Assembly (NCBI RefSeq): GCF_003337355.1
Contig: NZ_QPJW01000010.1
Location: 96,435-160,434, forward strand
DNA length: 64,000 nucleotides
Reading direction: 5' to 3'
Origin: Fontibacillus phaseoli
Lineage (GTDB): Bacteria > Bacillota > Bacilli > Paenibacillales > Paenibacillaceae
The position numbers and the translations under genes were made by a program. Shown here piece after piece: positions 9,641 to 16,902 of the stretch. How positions within the stretch are numbered: the stretch's first letter is position 1; every line of letters starts with the position of its first letter. The notes beneath the pieces were generated by a model that ran no database searches, was not told where the DNA came from, and saw only the letters and a list, made by a program, of their open reading frames with translations.

Positions 9641-10359
9641 CCGCCGAAAAATCCTTTGCTTGAGCTGGATTTGGAGCTGGATGAACCCGAAATGGAGCTC
9701 TTCGTGCTCGATTTACTGCTGGACGACGAGCCTAAGCCGCTGGATTTTCCACCGATGCCTCCCGGACCGGATGACGTAGAACGTCTAACGATCGAGCCCT
9801 TCGTCGAAGTCGAAGTTTTCGGAGGTACTACCGAACCCGCTACTTGCTTGTTCTGGAACGATCCGCTGGAATAGGTGCGCGGCTTGTACGGGGTACTCGT
9901 ACCCGTATAGTATCCGCCATGATTTTTGTGCCAGCTGCTTGAAGAATAATTGGACCCGCTGTTGAACAGCAAATGATACAGCAACATGTCATCCCAGCCG
10001 AATCCCGTTCCGTATCCTCCGTAGTTATTAATGACGGTCGTCCCGCCCGATGCGGCTCCTGTTTCCCCCGTGCCCTCGGTTTGCTGCCCCTCTTCTTCCG
10101 TGGGCGGCAACGGGAGATTCCAATCGACAGTTTTGTCAAAATACTGTTTTACTTCATCATTGGACCATGATACTAATTTAGGTTCATCACCGGAGGCCGT
10201 ATTGCTGCCCGAAGCCGAAGCCACCCCACCCGGAATCAGAAACGCATTAGCCAGAAGGGCTATGCCCAGCGAGGTCGACAATACCTTCAGCGGTTTTCCA
10301 TCCGGCGTAAAAAGTTTCGAACCGCCAGCCTCTTTTACTTTGTCTTCTTCCATTGTCAA
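9637..10359 (-). CDS. Ser/Gly-rich exported or membrane-anchored protein
   Basis: A 240-residue protein with one hydrophobic segment (about 25-48), an acidic stretch, and a C-terminal half dominated by Ser, Gly, Lys and Tyr that ends SKGFFGG. Low-complexity Ser/Gly tails ending in FGG recall YgiB/YjfM (DUF1190) proteins found beside YjfC-type ATP-grasp genes in enterics, although no clear homology is visible. The start is a TTG (10359) placed eight bases after AAAGGAGG; the ATG two codons later is spaced too far. The tail could be a ligase substrate or a wall-spanning segment; speculative. Confidence 0.78.
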   Translation of the reverse strand: MTMEEDKVKEAGGSKLFTPDGKPLKVLSTSLGIALLANAFLIPGGVASASGSNTASGDEPKLVSWSNDEVKQYFDKTVDWNLPLPPTEEEGQQTEGTGETGAASGGTTVINNYGGYGTGFGWDDMLLYHLLFNSGSNYSSSSWHKNHGGYYTGTSTPYKPRTYSSGSFQNKQVAGSVVPPKTSTSTKGSIVRRSTSSGPGGIGGKSSGLGSSSSSKSSTKSSISGSSSSKSSSSKGFFGG

Positions 10360-10382
10360 AACAATTTCCTCCTTTCGGAGCT

Positions 10383-10586
10383 TTAGTCGTTCCGTACCGG
10401 AACGAGCAGGAGCTCCAGTATTCCCTCATCCACATTCAAACGGCCTTCAACCGCTTCGAATTCGCGGCCGCCAACGACGATATAGTTTGCATGCTCAAGA
10501 GCCGTGATCATTGCCGGATTCCATTTCCGCTCGTCAATCTGACTGATATTGCCATCGGACGTTTTCTCAAACATCTTGACGTTCAT
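10383..10586 (-). CDS. Small hypothetical protein, first gene of the sigma-W operon
   Basis: A 67-residue soluble protein with no recognisable motif. The ATG at 10586 follows GTGGAG at seven bases; an in-frame GTG four codons earlier (10598) is possible. It is the first gene downstream of the sigma-W promoter, 23 bases before the Ser/Gly-rich protein gene, and so is part of that operon. The sequence has a beta-rich look (ANYIVVGGREFEAVEGRL; EGILELLLVPV). Confidence 0.7.
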   Translation of the reverse strand: MNVKMFEKTSDGNISQIDERKWNPAMITALEHANYIVVGGREFEAVEGRLNVDEGILELLLVPVRND

Positions 10587-10639
10587 GCAGTTCTCCACTC
10601 TGACACCCCATCCTTTCCAAATAAACGACTATTTAATGA

Positions 10640-10665
10640 TACGATGTTTTTACTCGATAGTTTCA
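10640..10665 (-). promoter_or_regulatory. ECF sigma-W-type promoter
   Basis: Read on the minus strand: TGAAAC (10665-10660), exactly 16 bases, then CGTA (10643-10640) followed by TC. This is a perfect match to the Bacillus sigma-W consensus TGAAAC-N16-CGTA. It lies about 55 bases upstream of the first operon start codon. Sigma-W responds to cell-envelope stress. Confidence 0.85.
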
Positions 10666-10693
10666 TATCTAGCCGAAATCTTCGTACCCAACA

Positions 10694-10882
10694 TTATGGA
10701 AATCGCGTTTGGGTGACCGGCCCCCCATCCCGGAAAATCAAGGACACATTCAAACCGATCAGACTAAAGATCAGCGGCCATACAAACAAATAGCTTCCTC
10801 CAGGGAGGTAAAAGCAGGTTCCGGCACCTAGCAGAAGCCAGAACAGCATCGCGCGCCTGACCAGATATTTTCCGCCCGGACG
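10694..10882 (-). pseudogene. Remnant of a membrane protein, possibly the C-terminus of an M28-type peptidase
   Basis: A 62-codon open stretch on the minus strand reading through hydrophobic residues such as RRAMLFWLLLGAGTCFYLPG and SYLFVWPLIFSLIGL. A Leu-Pro-Gly-x-Ser-Tyr-Leu-Phe-x-Trp-Pro pattern between helices is one I associate with the membrane part of M28 peptidases. It has a stop upstream in frame, no ribosome site before its only ATG (10849), and neighbouring DNA without a good gene. I read it as a decayed fragment; a short membrane peptide is the alternative. Confidence 0.4.
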
Positions 10883-11304
10883 CTATGAATCCCTATGAAT
10901 CCCTTACGTCGAACCGGCCGGCCTTGGAGCAGATAATTGCAGTAACCCGATAAGAATGGACCCGGCAATGCACATAATTATAAACGCCCTGCTTATCCAT
11001 TTCACCGGTTTCTACGCTGTCCCGGGCCGTAGCTTGATCACTGACGCTGTTAGGTTGTTCAAAGTCCCCCCCTTTGTAATCGTTAACGGAATCCAGATGG
11101 AAAAATATTCTTTTCTCATCATAGACAACAACGCGGTAGATGCCAAGCACATTCTATACCTTTTTCCGGACACTTTCTTGGCATGAAAAAAATGAATAGA
11201 TACTCATAAACATCTTAAGTATACAATAACGTTCTTCGTTTTAAAGGTCTGACAATCACCGTCGATATAACTCTGCTAACCGGTAAAAACGCCGCGGGTT
11301 CAGT
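10883..11304. other. Stretch without a convincing gene
   Basis: About 420 bases between the membrane-protein remnant and the DUF457 gene. An 85-codon minus-strand frame (10893-11150) exists, but its protein is unlike anything I recognise and it lacks a clear ribosome site. I see no terminator or repeat. The region looks like decaying DNA continuous with the remnant beside it. Confidence 0.5.
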
Positions 11305-11811
11305 TCAGAATAAAATTCCTGAGCTCAGGCCGAGAAAAGGGTACGCGATCGCCGCAGCCGCCAAAATTAACCGGAAGACACCTTCGGAAAAGGATCCCGT
11401 GTCAATAGCCAGAAATTTCGGAAGAAGTCGGATTTTGACTTTCCACGGCCAGAACAAAGCCACGCCTTGATCATTAAACATATCGATGAGGGAATGTGAG
11501 GCGTAGGCGAGTATAGCGGTCAAGTAGAACAATTCCGGCAAAGCCGACAGTAGGCTGGCCAGCGCCAGAATAAAGATAAGCGAGTGCGTCAAGGTCCTGT
11601 GTTTGACCTTCAACAGGTGCAAACCCCATGAAATCGGCAAAAGAATCTTTGCCATGGTCGATCCTTTTTTGTCAATATCGGCCAGCGGTCCGGCCACGCA
11701 TCCGATCAGGAGGGCGGCCCCTCCCTCCCATGTCAATAGGGGCTGATGGAAATAAGATAATACGCATTCTGCCGTCAATAAACCGGCCAGAGTGTGTGTT
11801 TTCTGAAGCAT
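11305..11811 (-). CDS. Membrane-bound metal-dependent hydrolase, DUF457/YdjM family
   Basis: A 168-residue protein with about four membrane segments and the family's conserved polar residues: HTLAG near the N-terminus, GPLADIDKKGS, HRTLTHSLIF and HSLIDMFNDQGVALFWPW. These His/Asp residues are thought to bind metal. The ATG at 11811 follows TTGGAGGAATT at proper spacing; a longer frame to 11844 has no site. The reaction is unknown. A LexA-like box lies about 120 bases upstream, worth noting because E. coli YdjM is an SOS gene. Confidence 0.85.
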   Translation of the reverse strand: MLQKTHTLAGLLTAECVLSYFHQPLLTWEGGAALLIGCVAGPLADIDKKGSTMAKILLPISWGLHLLKVKHRTLTHSLIFILALASLLSALPELFYLTAILAYASHSLIDMFNDQGVALFWPWKVKIRLLPKFLAIDTGSFSEGVFRLILAAAAIAYPFLGLSSGILF

Positions 11812-11933
11812 ATGTAATTCCTCCAAGTTTCTCCATGATGTCACAGGCCATTATAGCAAACAAATGCCTTTTGGGGTGCCCTGCATTTTTCTAATCAAAT
11901 CTCGATAATGTTAATAGAATCACCCAACGAACA

Positions 11934-11947
11934 CGAACGTTTGTTTG
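11934..11947. promoter_or_regulatory. LexA-like box upstream of the DUF457 gene
   Basis: CGAACGTTTGTTTG resembles the Gram-positive SOS box CGAAC-N4-GTTCG, with a perfect left half and a one-base-off right half. It sits between the DUF457 gene (minus) and the Sm-like gene (plus) and could serve either. The match is imperfect. Confidence 0.35.
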
Positions 11948-11992
11948 TATTATATGCTAGTTGATGTTTGAAAAGCAATGCATTTTCATCCT

Positions 11993-12042
11993 CAAAAAAA
12001 CAGCGGCAGTTCAGACTCGCACCCGAGGTCTGCTGCCACTGT
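11993..12042 (-). terminator. Hairpin with adjacent T-run on the minus strand
   Basis: Interrupted stem CAG-GGCAG-CAGAC against GTCTG-CTGCC-CTG around an 11-base loop, with AAAAAAA at 11994-12000, i.e. a U-run for a minus-strand transcript. No minus-strand gene ends here, so its client is unclear. It could insulate the DUF457 gene from transcription that reads from the YjcZ peptide gene against the Sm-like gene. Confidence 0.5.
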
Positions 12043-12072
12043 CCCAACTTATTCTTTCTTAAAAAATAATGA

Positions 12073-12100
12073 ACGAAGAAATGCTATAAAGCATAGTATG
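12073..12100 (+). promoter_or_regulatory. Possible sigma-K promoter of the Sm-like small protein
   Basis: AC (12073-12074), 17 bases, then CATAGTATG (12092-12100), close to the mother-cell consensus AC-N16/17-CATANNNTA. The same nine bases at the same spacing from AC precede the YjcZ peptide gene on the other strand, which raises confidence in both. Confidence 0.5.
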
Positions 12101-12131
12101 AATTACTTATATAGAGGAGGAATCGCTGATC

Positions 12132-12458
12132 ATGAGTCTTCAGCATGGAAGTTATCATCAAAATGTGCTTTATCAGGCAGACAAACACCTAGTCCAAAAC
12201 TTAAAGGACGCAAGAAAACATGTGCATCATATCTGCAGCCTGCATAAAAACAAGGTCGTAAAAATTGAAACATTAGACGGCCAAACGTTCGTGGGCAGAA
12301 TCATTAATTGCAATAAGGGCTTGCTGTATTTGGCAGTACACAACCCCCATCAGGGAGCTCAACGGGCGTTTTTCGGCAATCCCTACTACAACGATGATGA
12401 ACTCATTCTAACCCTAGTCCTTTACGAATTGCTTGTTATCACTTTGTTATCCACGTAA
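12132..12458 (+). CDS. Small Sm-like domain protein, probably sporulation-expressed
   Basis: A 108-residue protein with a strong GAGGAGG ribosome site. The middle (about 43-72) reads VVKIETLDGQTFVGRIINCN, a pattern typical of Sm/LSM-type beta barrels (hydrophobic strand, DG turn, G-x-I). The N-terminal 40 residues are His- and Lys-rich and the C-terminus is hydrophobic. Its role is unknown. A sigma-K-like promoter suggests late mother-cell expression, as for spore coat or crust proteins; this is inference. Confidence 0.75.
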   Translation: MSLQHGSYHQNVLYQADKHLVQNLKDARKHVHHICSLHKNKVVKIETLDGQTFVGRIINCNKGLLYLAVHNPHQGAQRAFFGNPYYNDDELILTLVLYELLVITLLST

Positions 12459-12516
12459 CTTGCCATCTTGGAGCCTTCCTTGCGTTGACATCAGTTAATC
12501 AAATCGGATTACTTCA

Positions 12517-12612
12517 TTAGAACGTTCTAAGAACAATGACCAACAGAATGTAAAGAACCAAGATCGTTGCAGTAGAAGTGAATCCCCCAAGAACTCCTTT
12601 ACAATCACCCAT
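12517..12612 (-). CDS. YjcZ-family sporulation peptide (31 residues)
   Basis: A short gene with an AAGGAGGG ribosome site whose peptide begins MGDCKGVLGGFTSTAT and continues with a hydrophobic ILVLYILLVIVLR helix. The Gly-Gly-Phe-Thr-Ser-Thr start followed by I-L-V-L-x-I-L-L-V-I is the signature of the small YjcZ-type sporulation membrane peptides common in Bacillales. Function is unknown beyond spore association. The possible sigma-K promoter at 12650-12677 fits. Confidence 0.85.
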   Translation of the reverse strand: MGDCKGVLGGFTSTATILVLYILLVIVLRTF

Positions 12613-12649
12613 TTGATTTCCCTCCTTGTGTATGATCGGTTTACACAAC

Positions 12650-12677
12650 CATACTATGTAACTTTATCTATCCCTGT
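12650..12677 (-). promoter_or_regulatory. Possible sigma-K promoter of the YjcZ peptide gene
   Basis: On the minus strand, AC (12677-12676), 17 bases, then CATAGTATG (12658-12650), which ends 37 bases before the start codon. The same element occurs before the Sm-like gene. Confidence 0.55.
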
Positions 12678-12723
12678 ATGGACTATAACCTAAAAGTCAT
12701 TAAATTTTCTGTTGGGCTGAATG

Positions 12724-12777
12724 AAAAAAATGGGCTATTCTGCAGGTGATGACCTCTCACCTTGTCAGAATAGCCCC
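12724..12777 (-). terminator. Terminator of azoR
   Basis: On the minus strand, an 11 bp perfect outer stem (GGGCTATTCTG with CAGAATAGCCC) plus an inner GGTGA/TCACC stem, followed by ATTTTTTTC. It lies 40 bases beyond the azoreductase stop. Confidence 0.88.
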
Positions 12778-12817
12778 TTGATTTTCAGTAATGCAGCTAC
12801 TTGCCTGCGAAATCTAA

Positions 12818-13444
12818 TTAGAACTTGGCAGCCAGGTCCGCAGCGCGCTTCACGCCATCTTGTACAATGGCTTCAGCCCGGTCCGGGAATTGATTATGCC
12901 CTTCGACAACAACGGTTTCCGGATGGGTAATTCCCCAGAATGCCAGCGAAGCGGCCATGTATTTCATGGACATTTCTATGTCAGCCATAGGACCTTCGGA
13001 ATATACGCCGCCGCGAGCTTGCAGCAAAGCGACTTTTTTGTCTCCAACGAGACCAACCGGTCCTTCTGCCGTATACTTGAATGTTTTGCCCGCTTGGTTC
13101 AAATAGAACATATAAGTCAACAATTGAGCCGGAATCGTAAAGTTCCAGAGCGGAAATGCAAATACGACTTTATCGGCGCCAAGGAATTGATCCAGGTAAG
13201 TATTCGCCAAATCGGCGGCTTTTTGTTCTTCCGGAGTTACCGAAAAACCTTTGCCCAGTTTGAACAAGCCATTCAGCATATCGTTGTCATAATATGGAAG
13301 ATCCGCTTCGAACAGGTTCAGCTCGGAGATCATATCTTCCGGATGAGTTTCTCTGTATGTTTTCAAGAAGCTTTCATACAGTTTAACGGTAACCGATTGG
13401 TCTACCGGACGGTTATTTGCTTTAACAAATAATACATGTGACAT
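12818..13444 (-). CDS. azoR: FMN-dependent NADH-azoreductase
   Basis: A 208-residue flavodoxin-fold enzyme collinear with AzoR: N-terminal LFVKANNRP, the FMN-contact stretch FPLWNFTIPAQLLTYMFYLNQAGKTFKYT, and the QARGGVYSEGP loop. It reduces quinones and azo compounds with NADH and is usually a homodimer. The ATG follows AGGAGG. The gene is monocistronic, with its own terminator and a perfect palindrome upstream, like the thiol/quinone-responsive azoreductases controlled by YodB-type repressors in B. subtilis. Confidence 0.93.
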   Translation of the reverse strand: MSHVLFVKANNRPVDQSVTVKLYESFLKTYRETHPEDMISELNLFEADLPYYDNDMLNGLFKLGKGFSVTPEEQKAADLANTYLDQFLGADKVVFAFPLWNFTIPAQLLTYMFYLNQAGKTFKYTAEGPVGLVGDKKVALLQARGGVYSEGPMADIEMSMKYMAASLAFWGITHPETVVVEGHNQFPDRAEAIVQDGVKRAADLAAKF

Positions 13445-13490
13445 GGTGTGGTTTCCCTCCTGTTATCTATAACGCTAACTATTTTTCTAG

Positions 13491-13504
13491 TACTTTATAA
13501 AGTA
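13491..13504. promoter_or_regulatory. Operator-like palindrome upstream of azoR
   Basis: TACTTTATAAAGTA is a perfect 14-base palindrome about 47 bases upstream of the azoR start, embedded in a wider GTAC-flanked repeat. Its TACT...AGTA arms resemble the DUF24/HxlR-family (YodB-type) operators that control azoreductases in B. subtilis. No such regulator is encoded in the window. Confidence 0.55.
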
Positions 13505-13556
13505 TAGTACAGTATAAGGAATCCACCTGTCAAATGCAGAATTTTACTAATCCCAA

Positions 13557-15863
13557 TTAAACTCCGGAGCCCGAGGAAGCAAGTGCCTGACGGCTACGCT
13601 CAGCGGCGCCTACCATATTTTTCAAGGCCGCAACGGTTTCCTCTTGTCCTCTAGTCTTTAGCCCGCAATCCGGATTGATCCAGAACAGTTCCGGATCCAG
13701 CACTTGAAGCGCCCGCCGGATCATGGATACCATCTCCTCCTCGGAAGGAACCCGGGGACTGTGAATATCATAGACTCCCAGCCCGATGCCGAGCGGATAG
13801 GTGTGCTCCTCAAAGCTCTGAATGAGCTCGCCGTGGCTGCGTGACGTCTCGATGGAAATCACGTCCGCATCCAGCGCCTGGATCGAGCCCAGCATATCAT
13901 GGAACTCGCAATAACACATATGGGTATGAACTTGCGTCGTTTCTTGAACGGTGGAGATCGATATTTTGAATGCTTTCACGGCCCAATCAAGATAACGATC
14001 CCGATCCTTCGGCTTCAGCGGAAACCCTTCCCGAAGCGCAGGTTCGTCCACCTGGATCATGGTGATGCCTGCCTTCTCAAGTGCCTCCACTTCCTGGCGA
14101 AGCGCCAAGGCGATTTGATAAGCCACGGTCTCCCGGGATACGTCGCTGCGGACGAAAGACCAGTTCAGAATCGTAACCGGACCCGTAAGCATCCCCTTGA
14201 CCGGTTTGGAACTCAGCGACTGGGCAAACGCCGTCTCCTTAACGGTCATCGGCTGGTCGAATTCCACGTCGCCGTAAATGAGCGGCGGCTTCACGCAGCG
14301 CGTGCCGTACGATTGAACCCATCCGCCCCGCGTAAAGGCAAATCCGGGAAGCTTTTCGCCGAAAAACTCCACCATATCGGTGCGTTCGAATTCCCCGTGG
14401 ACCAGGACATCCAGGCCGATCTCTTCCTGGATCGTGATCCACTTCTGAATTTCCGCCCGGATAAACTCGTCATACCGCTCTGCCGACCACTCACCCTTGC
14501 GCCATTTCTGTCTGGCGGCACGCACCTCCGCGGTTTGAGGAAAGCTCCCGATGGTCGTCGTCGGCAGCAGCGGTAAATTCCATTTGGCCTGCTGCTTCAA
14601 CCGGCGGCGGACAAACTCACTGCTGCGTTCCGATGGCTGCCGGGAGATCGTAAGAACCGCGTCCTGGACTTGTTTGCGGCTACGCGAAGGATCCGCGGAC
14701 AAAAGCTTCAAGGCATCGCTATTCATAGCAAACAAGGCCGGAGTCGATCCTGTCTTTGCCGCCTGACATAAAGCCGAAACCTCCTCCAGCTTTTCTTCCG
14801 CAAAAGCGAGAGCTTTATGCAATACAGTGGGCAATCCCGTTTCCGCTTTGGCGGAAACCGGCACATGAAGCAAGCTGCAAGAAGGCTGGATGATAAGATC
14901 TGCAGAAGATGAAGTCAATGCCAAGATTTCATTCAACAATTGCCCGGTCTCGGAAAGATCGGTACGCCATATGTTGCGCCCGTCGACTACTCCCGCCGCC
15001 AAGGTTTTGTCTGAAGGAAAACCAAATTGACGAAGCGCCTGTAAATTCCCCTCTTTTCCATGCACAAAATCAAGTCCGATTCCCTTCACCGGCAAAGCAA
15101 CGATCTGCTCATATCGTTCCACGGCATCGAAATAACTTTGCAGCAAAATCGACAACCCCGGAACTTCCCGGGAGATGGTTTCATAAATCTCTTGAACAAG
15201 CTTTACATCCTCGTCGGATACCGAGGTGACCAGTGCCGGTTCATCCACCTGCACCCAGGCTGCACCTTCCTGCTGTAATTCGCGCAAAACCTGCACGTAT
15301 AAAGGCAGCAGTTTATGCACCCATTCCTGAAGGCGGTTGGAAGCGCCTTTCGACAGTTTAAGGAACGTGTACAATCCCAGCAGTACCGGTTTGCCTTCGA
15401 TCCCCAGCTCTGCCTTTGCTTCACGGTAATAAGACAGCGGAACATTTGCCGTCAACTCAGGCTCTCTTCCCTCAAGTTCGGGTACGATATAATGATAGTT
15501 GGTATTGAACCATTTCGTCATTTCACTGGCTGCAGCCGTTTTACTGCCTCTAGCGATGGCATAGTACGTTGTGAGCGGTACCGGACCGCCACTATATTCA
15601 AACCGCTCCGGAACAAGTCCGAACATCACCGCGGTGTCCAAAACCTGATCATAGTAGGAAAAATCTCCGACCGGAATCAAATCGATACCTTGTGCCTGCT
15701 GCAATTTCAAATGATTTCGGCGGATTTCGCCAAGTCTGCCGTGCAGTTCCTCCTCATCGATCTTACCGCTCCAAAAAGCTTCGATCGCTTTTTTCCATTC
15801 CCGCTCTCTCCCGATCCTCGGATAACCCAAATTGCCGCTCAATATCTTGTTCAAATCTCTCAT
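13557..15863 (-). CDS. metE: Cobalamin-independent methionine synthase
   Basis: A 768-residue enzyme that transfers the methyl group of 5-methyltetrahydrofolate-polyglutamate to homocysteine without B12. The N-terminal domain begins with the typical GNLGYPRIGREREWKKAIE. The C-terminal catalytic barrel holds the zinc ligands in HTHMCYC and NPDCGLKTR plus the FPQTAEVR signature. The ATG at 15863 lies very close to GGGGAGGA; a TTG three codons later has better spacing, and the frame also extends to 15911, so the exact start is uncertain. It is preceded by a cobalamin riboswitch, so it should be shut off when B12 is present. Confidence 0.96.
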   Translation of the reverse strand: MRDLNKILSGNLGYPRIGREREWKKAIEAFWSGKIDEEELHGRLGEIRRNHLKLQQAQGIDLIPVGDFSYYDQVLDTAVMFGLVPERFEYSGGPVPLTTYYAIARGSKTAAASEMTKWFNTNYHYIVPELEGREPELTANVPLSYYREAKAELGIEGKPVLLGLYTFLKLSKGASNRLQEWVHKLLPLYVQVLRELQQEGAAWVQVDEPALVTSVSDEDVKLVQEIYETISREVPGLSILLQSYFDAVERYEQIVALPVKGIGLDFVHGKEGNLQALRQFGFPSDKTLAAGVVDGRNIWRTDLSETGQLLNEILALTSSSADLIIQPSCSLLHVPVSAKAETGLPTVLHKALAFAEEKLEEVSALCQAAKTGSTPALFAMNSDALKLLSADPSRSRKQVQDAVLTISRQPSERSSEFVRRRLKQQAKWNLPLLPTTTIGSFPQTAEVRAARQKWRKGEWSAERYDEFIRAEIQKWITIQEEIGLDVLVHGEFERTDMVEFFGEKLPGFAFTRGGWVQSYGTRCVKPPLIYGDVEFDQPMTVKETAFAQSLSSKPVKGMLTGPVTILNWSFVRSDVSRETVAYQIALALRQEVEALEKAGITMIQVDEPALREGFPLKPKDRDRYLDWAVKAFKISISTVQETTQVHTHMCYCEFHDMLGSIQALDADVISIETSRSHGELIQSFEEHTYPLGIGLGVYDIHSPRVPSEEEMVSMIRRALQVLDPELFWINPDCGLKTRGQEETVAALKNMVGAAERSRQALASSGSGV

Positions 15864-15933
15864 TCCTCCCCTTCTTTTCTTATGGACTGTTTGATTGATC
15901 CAATCATGCAATTATTGATTCACTGAACTACGC

Positions 15934-15969
15934 AAAAAAAGCCTTCTCTAGTCAATGCTAAAGAAGACC
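15934..15969 (-). terminator. Expression-platform terminator of the metE riboswitch
   Basis: On the minus strand GTCTTCTTTAG pairs with CTAGAGAAGGC (with G-T pairs) across a short loop, then GCTTTTTTT. It lies between the aptamer and the metE start and is the likely off-switch. Confidence 0.85.
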
Positions 15970-16009
15970 TTCGATACTGATGCGACGGCTGCGATCTTTA
16001 ACACCTCCC

Positions 16010-16210
16010 TATCTCCCGTAGGTACAGCAGTGTTGCTAGAACAGGCAGGTCTCCTGGCTCCAGAATCATCGCCGGATACAGCCTTCCCGGTATCCTGGAC
16101 ACCAGTGGCATGAAACGAATCACGACTTCTCTGTAACAGTGGCGGGACCGCGCCGGCATTGCACCGGACTTCCCTTTTAAGCTCCAGCAGCGGCTGGAAC
16201 ACCTATTCCC
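16010..16210 (-). promoter_or_regulatory. Cobalamin (AdoCbl-type) riboswitch controlling metE
   Basis: The minus strand carries the conserved core GGGAAGTCCGGTGCAA, then GCCGG, the CCGCCACTGT segment, and at 16059-16044 the B12 box AGCCAGGAGACCTGCC. Together these define the class of riboswitch that binds coenzyme B12. A terminator follows before metE. The logic is known: when B12 is available the B12-dependent enzyme MetH suffices and metE is turned off. No metH is in the window. Outer boundaries are approximate. Confidence 0.96.
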
Positions 16211-16314
16211 ACAATATTCAGTTATTGAATATGCACTAAATACTACCGGATGTTGCCCTATAATTCAACAGTAATCTTATCGGATTCTGATAATTTCAAG
16301 CGGACAGTAAAAAA

Positions 16315-16677
16315 TTAAACGAAATTATCCGCTACCGCCTTATGAAGCATACCGATGCAACGGTCGAGATCCGTTTTAACTTGTTTCTTGTATAGCGCGG
16401 CTTTCTCTGCACCGTTATCGGTAAAGTGATATAAGACGATCTCCTGAAAATCCACGCTCGGATCGTTTCCCTTCAACTGCTTGGTCCGATACAAAACACC
16501 TTCTTGCACCAACTCATGGAGAGCGCGATAAATCTCGCTTTGCGGAGGCACATAACCGAACGGCTTGAATTCTTCCTTCAGTTCTTCCAACATTTGATAT
16601 CCGTATCCTCTGCGCTGCTCCACTTTATTAATCAGATACAACTTGATATATGCCCTTTGGGCAATCATAAATGCCAT
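16315..16677 (-). CDS. rtp: Replication terminator protein (RTP) homologue
   Basis: A 120-residue winged-helix protein aligning along its whole length with Bacillus subtilis RTP (122 residues): QRAYIKLYLINKVEQRRGYG, EEFKPFGYVPPQSEIYRALHEL, VLYHFTD and ALYKKQVKTDLDRCIG..AVADNF. RTP dimers bind Ter sites and block replication forks in one direction by contacting the helicase. PadR-like regulators share the fold, but the C-terminal dimer helix and the DRC...DNF ending favour RTP. In B. subtilis, rtp is repressed by RTP at Ter sites in its own promoter. Its presence suggests the window lies near the replication terminus. Confidence 0.85.
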   Translation of the reverse strand: MAFMIAQRAYIKLYLINKVEQRRGYGYQMLEELKEEFKPFGYVPPQSEIYRALHELVQEGVLYRTKQLKGNDPSVDFQEIVLYHFTDNGAEKAALYKKQVKTDLDRCIGMLHKAVADNFV

Positions 16678-16711
16678 TCGCTCACCTCATCCCCGTTTCT
16701 TTAAATATACC

Positions 16712-16729
16712 GAATATATGAAATGTTCA
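16712..16729 (+). promoter_or_regulatory. Possible Ter-like site upstream of rtp
   Basis: GAATATATGAAATGTTCA matches 12 of 18 positions of the core I remember for B. subtilis Ter sites (CTATGTACTAAATNTTCA), with the AAATGTTCA end intact. It sits 35 bases upstream of the rtp start codon, where RTP autoregulation would be expected. A weaker candidate (11 of 18) lies at 16872-16889. Confidence 0.35.
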
Positions 16730-16902
16730 CAACAGTTGGTTTAATTGTCTTTTTATACATGGATGATAGATTTCTAAAAGAGAGAATATGAAGTATTTTA
16801 TTCGGAGTAACTGGAACGGTAATTAGGATTTCTATTGTGAATTTTTCATGTATTGAAATAATAACAACAAGACATGTTACGAATTTTCGACACGTCCGAA
16901 AA

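Noticed and set aside
10893..11150. 85-codon minus-strand frame
   Set aside because: No ribosome site, no recognisable protein, and it sits in DNA that looks decayed. Kept only as a note in the region entry.
12651..12675. ACTATGTA core as a second Ter-like site
   Set aside because: The rest of the site does not match and the bases are better explained as the sigma-K-like promoter of the YjcZ peptide gene.
13899..14576. 225-codon plus-strand frame inside metE
   Set aside because: A shadow of metE, whose zinc-site and folate motifs are in the minus-strand frame.
15948..16202. 84-codon minus-strand frame upstream of metE
   Set aside because: It coincides with the cobalamin riboswitch; RNA structure explains the sequence.
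16836..16851. TGTGA...TCATG upstream of nirK as a second Fnr box
   Set aside because: The spacing is five rather than six and the right half is poor; the box at 16903 has the correct geometry.
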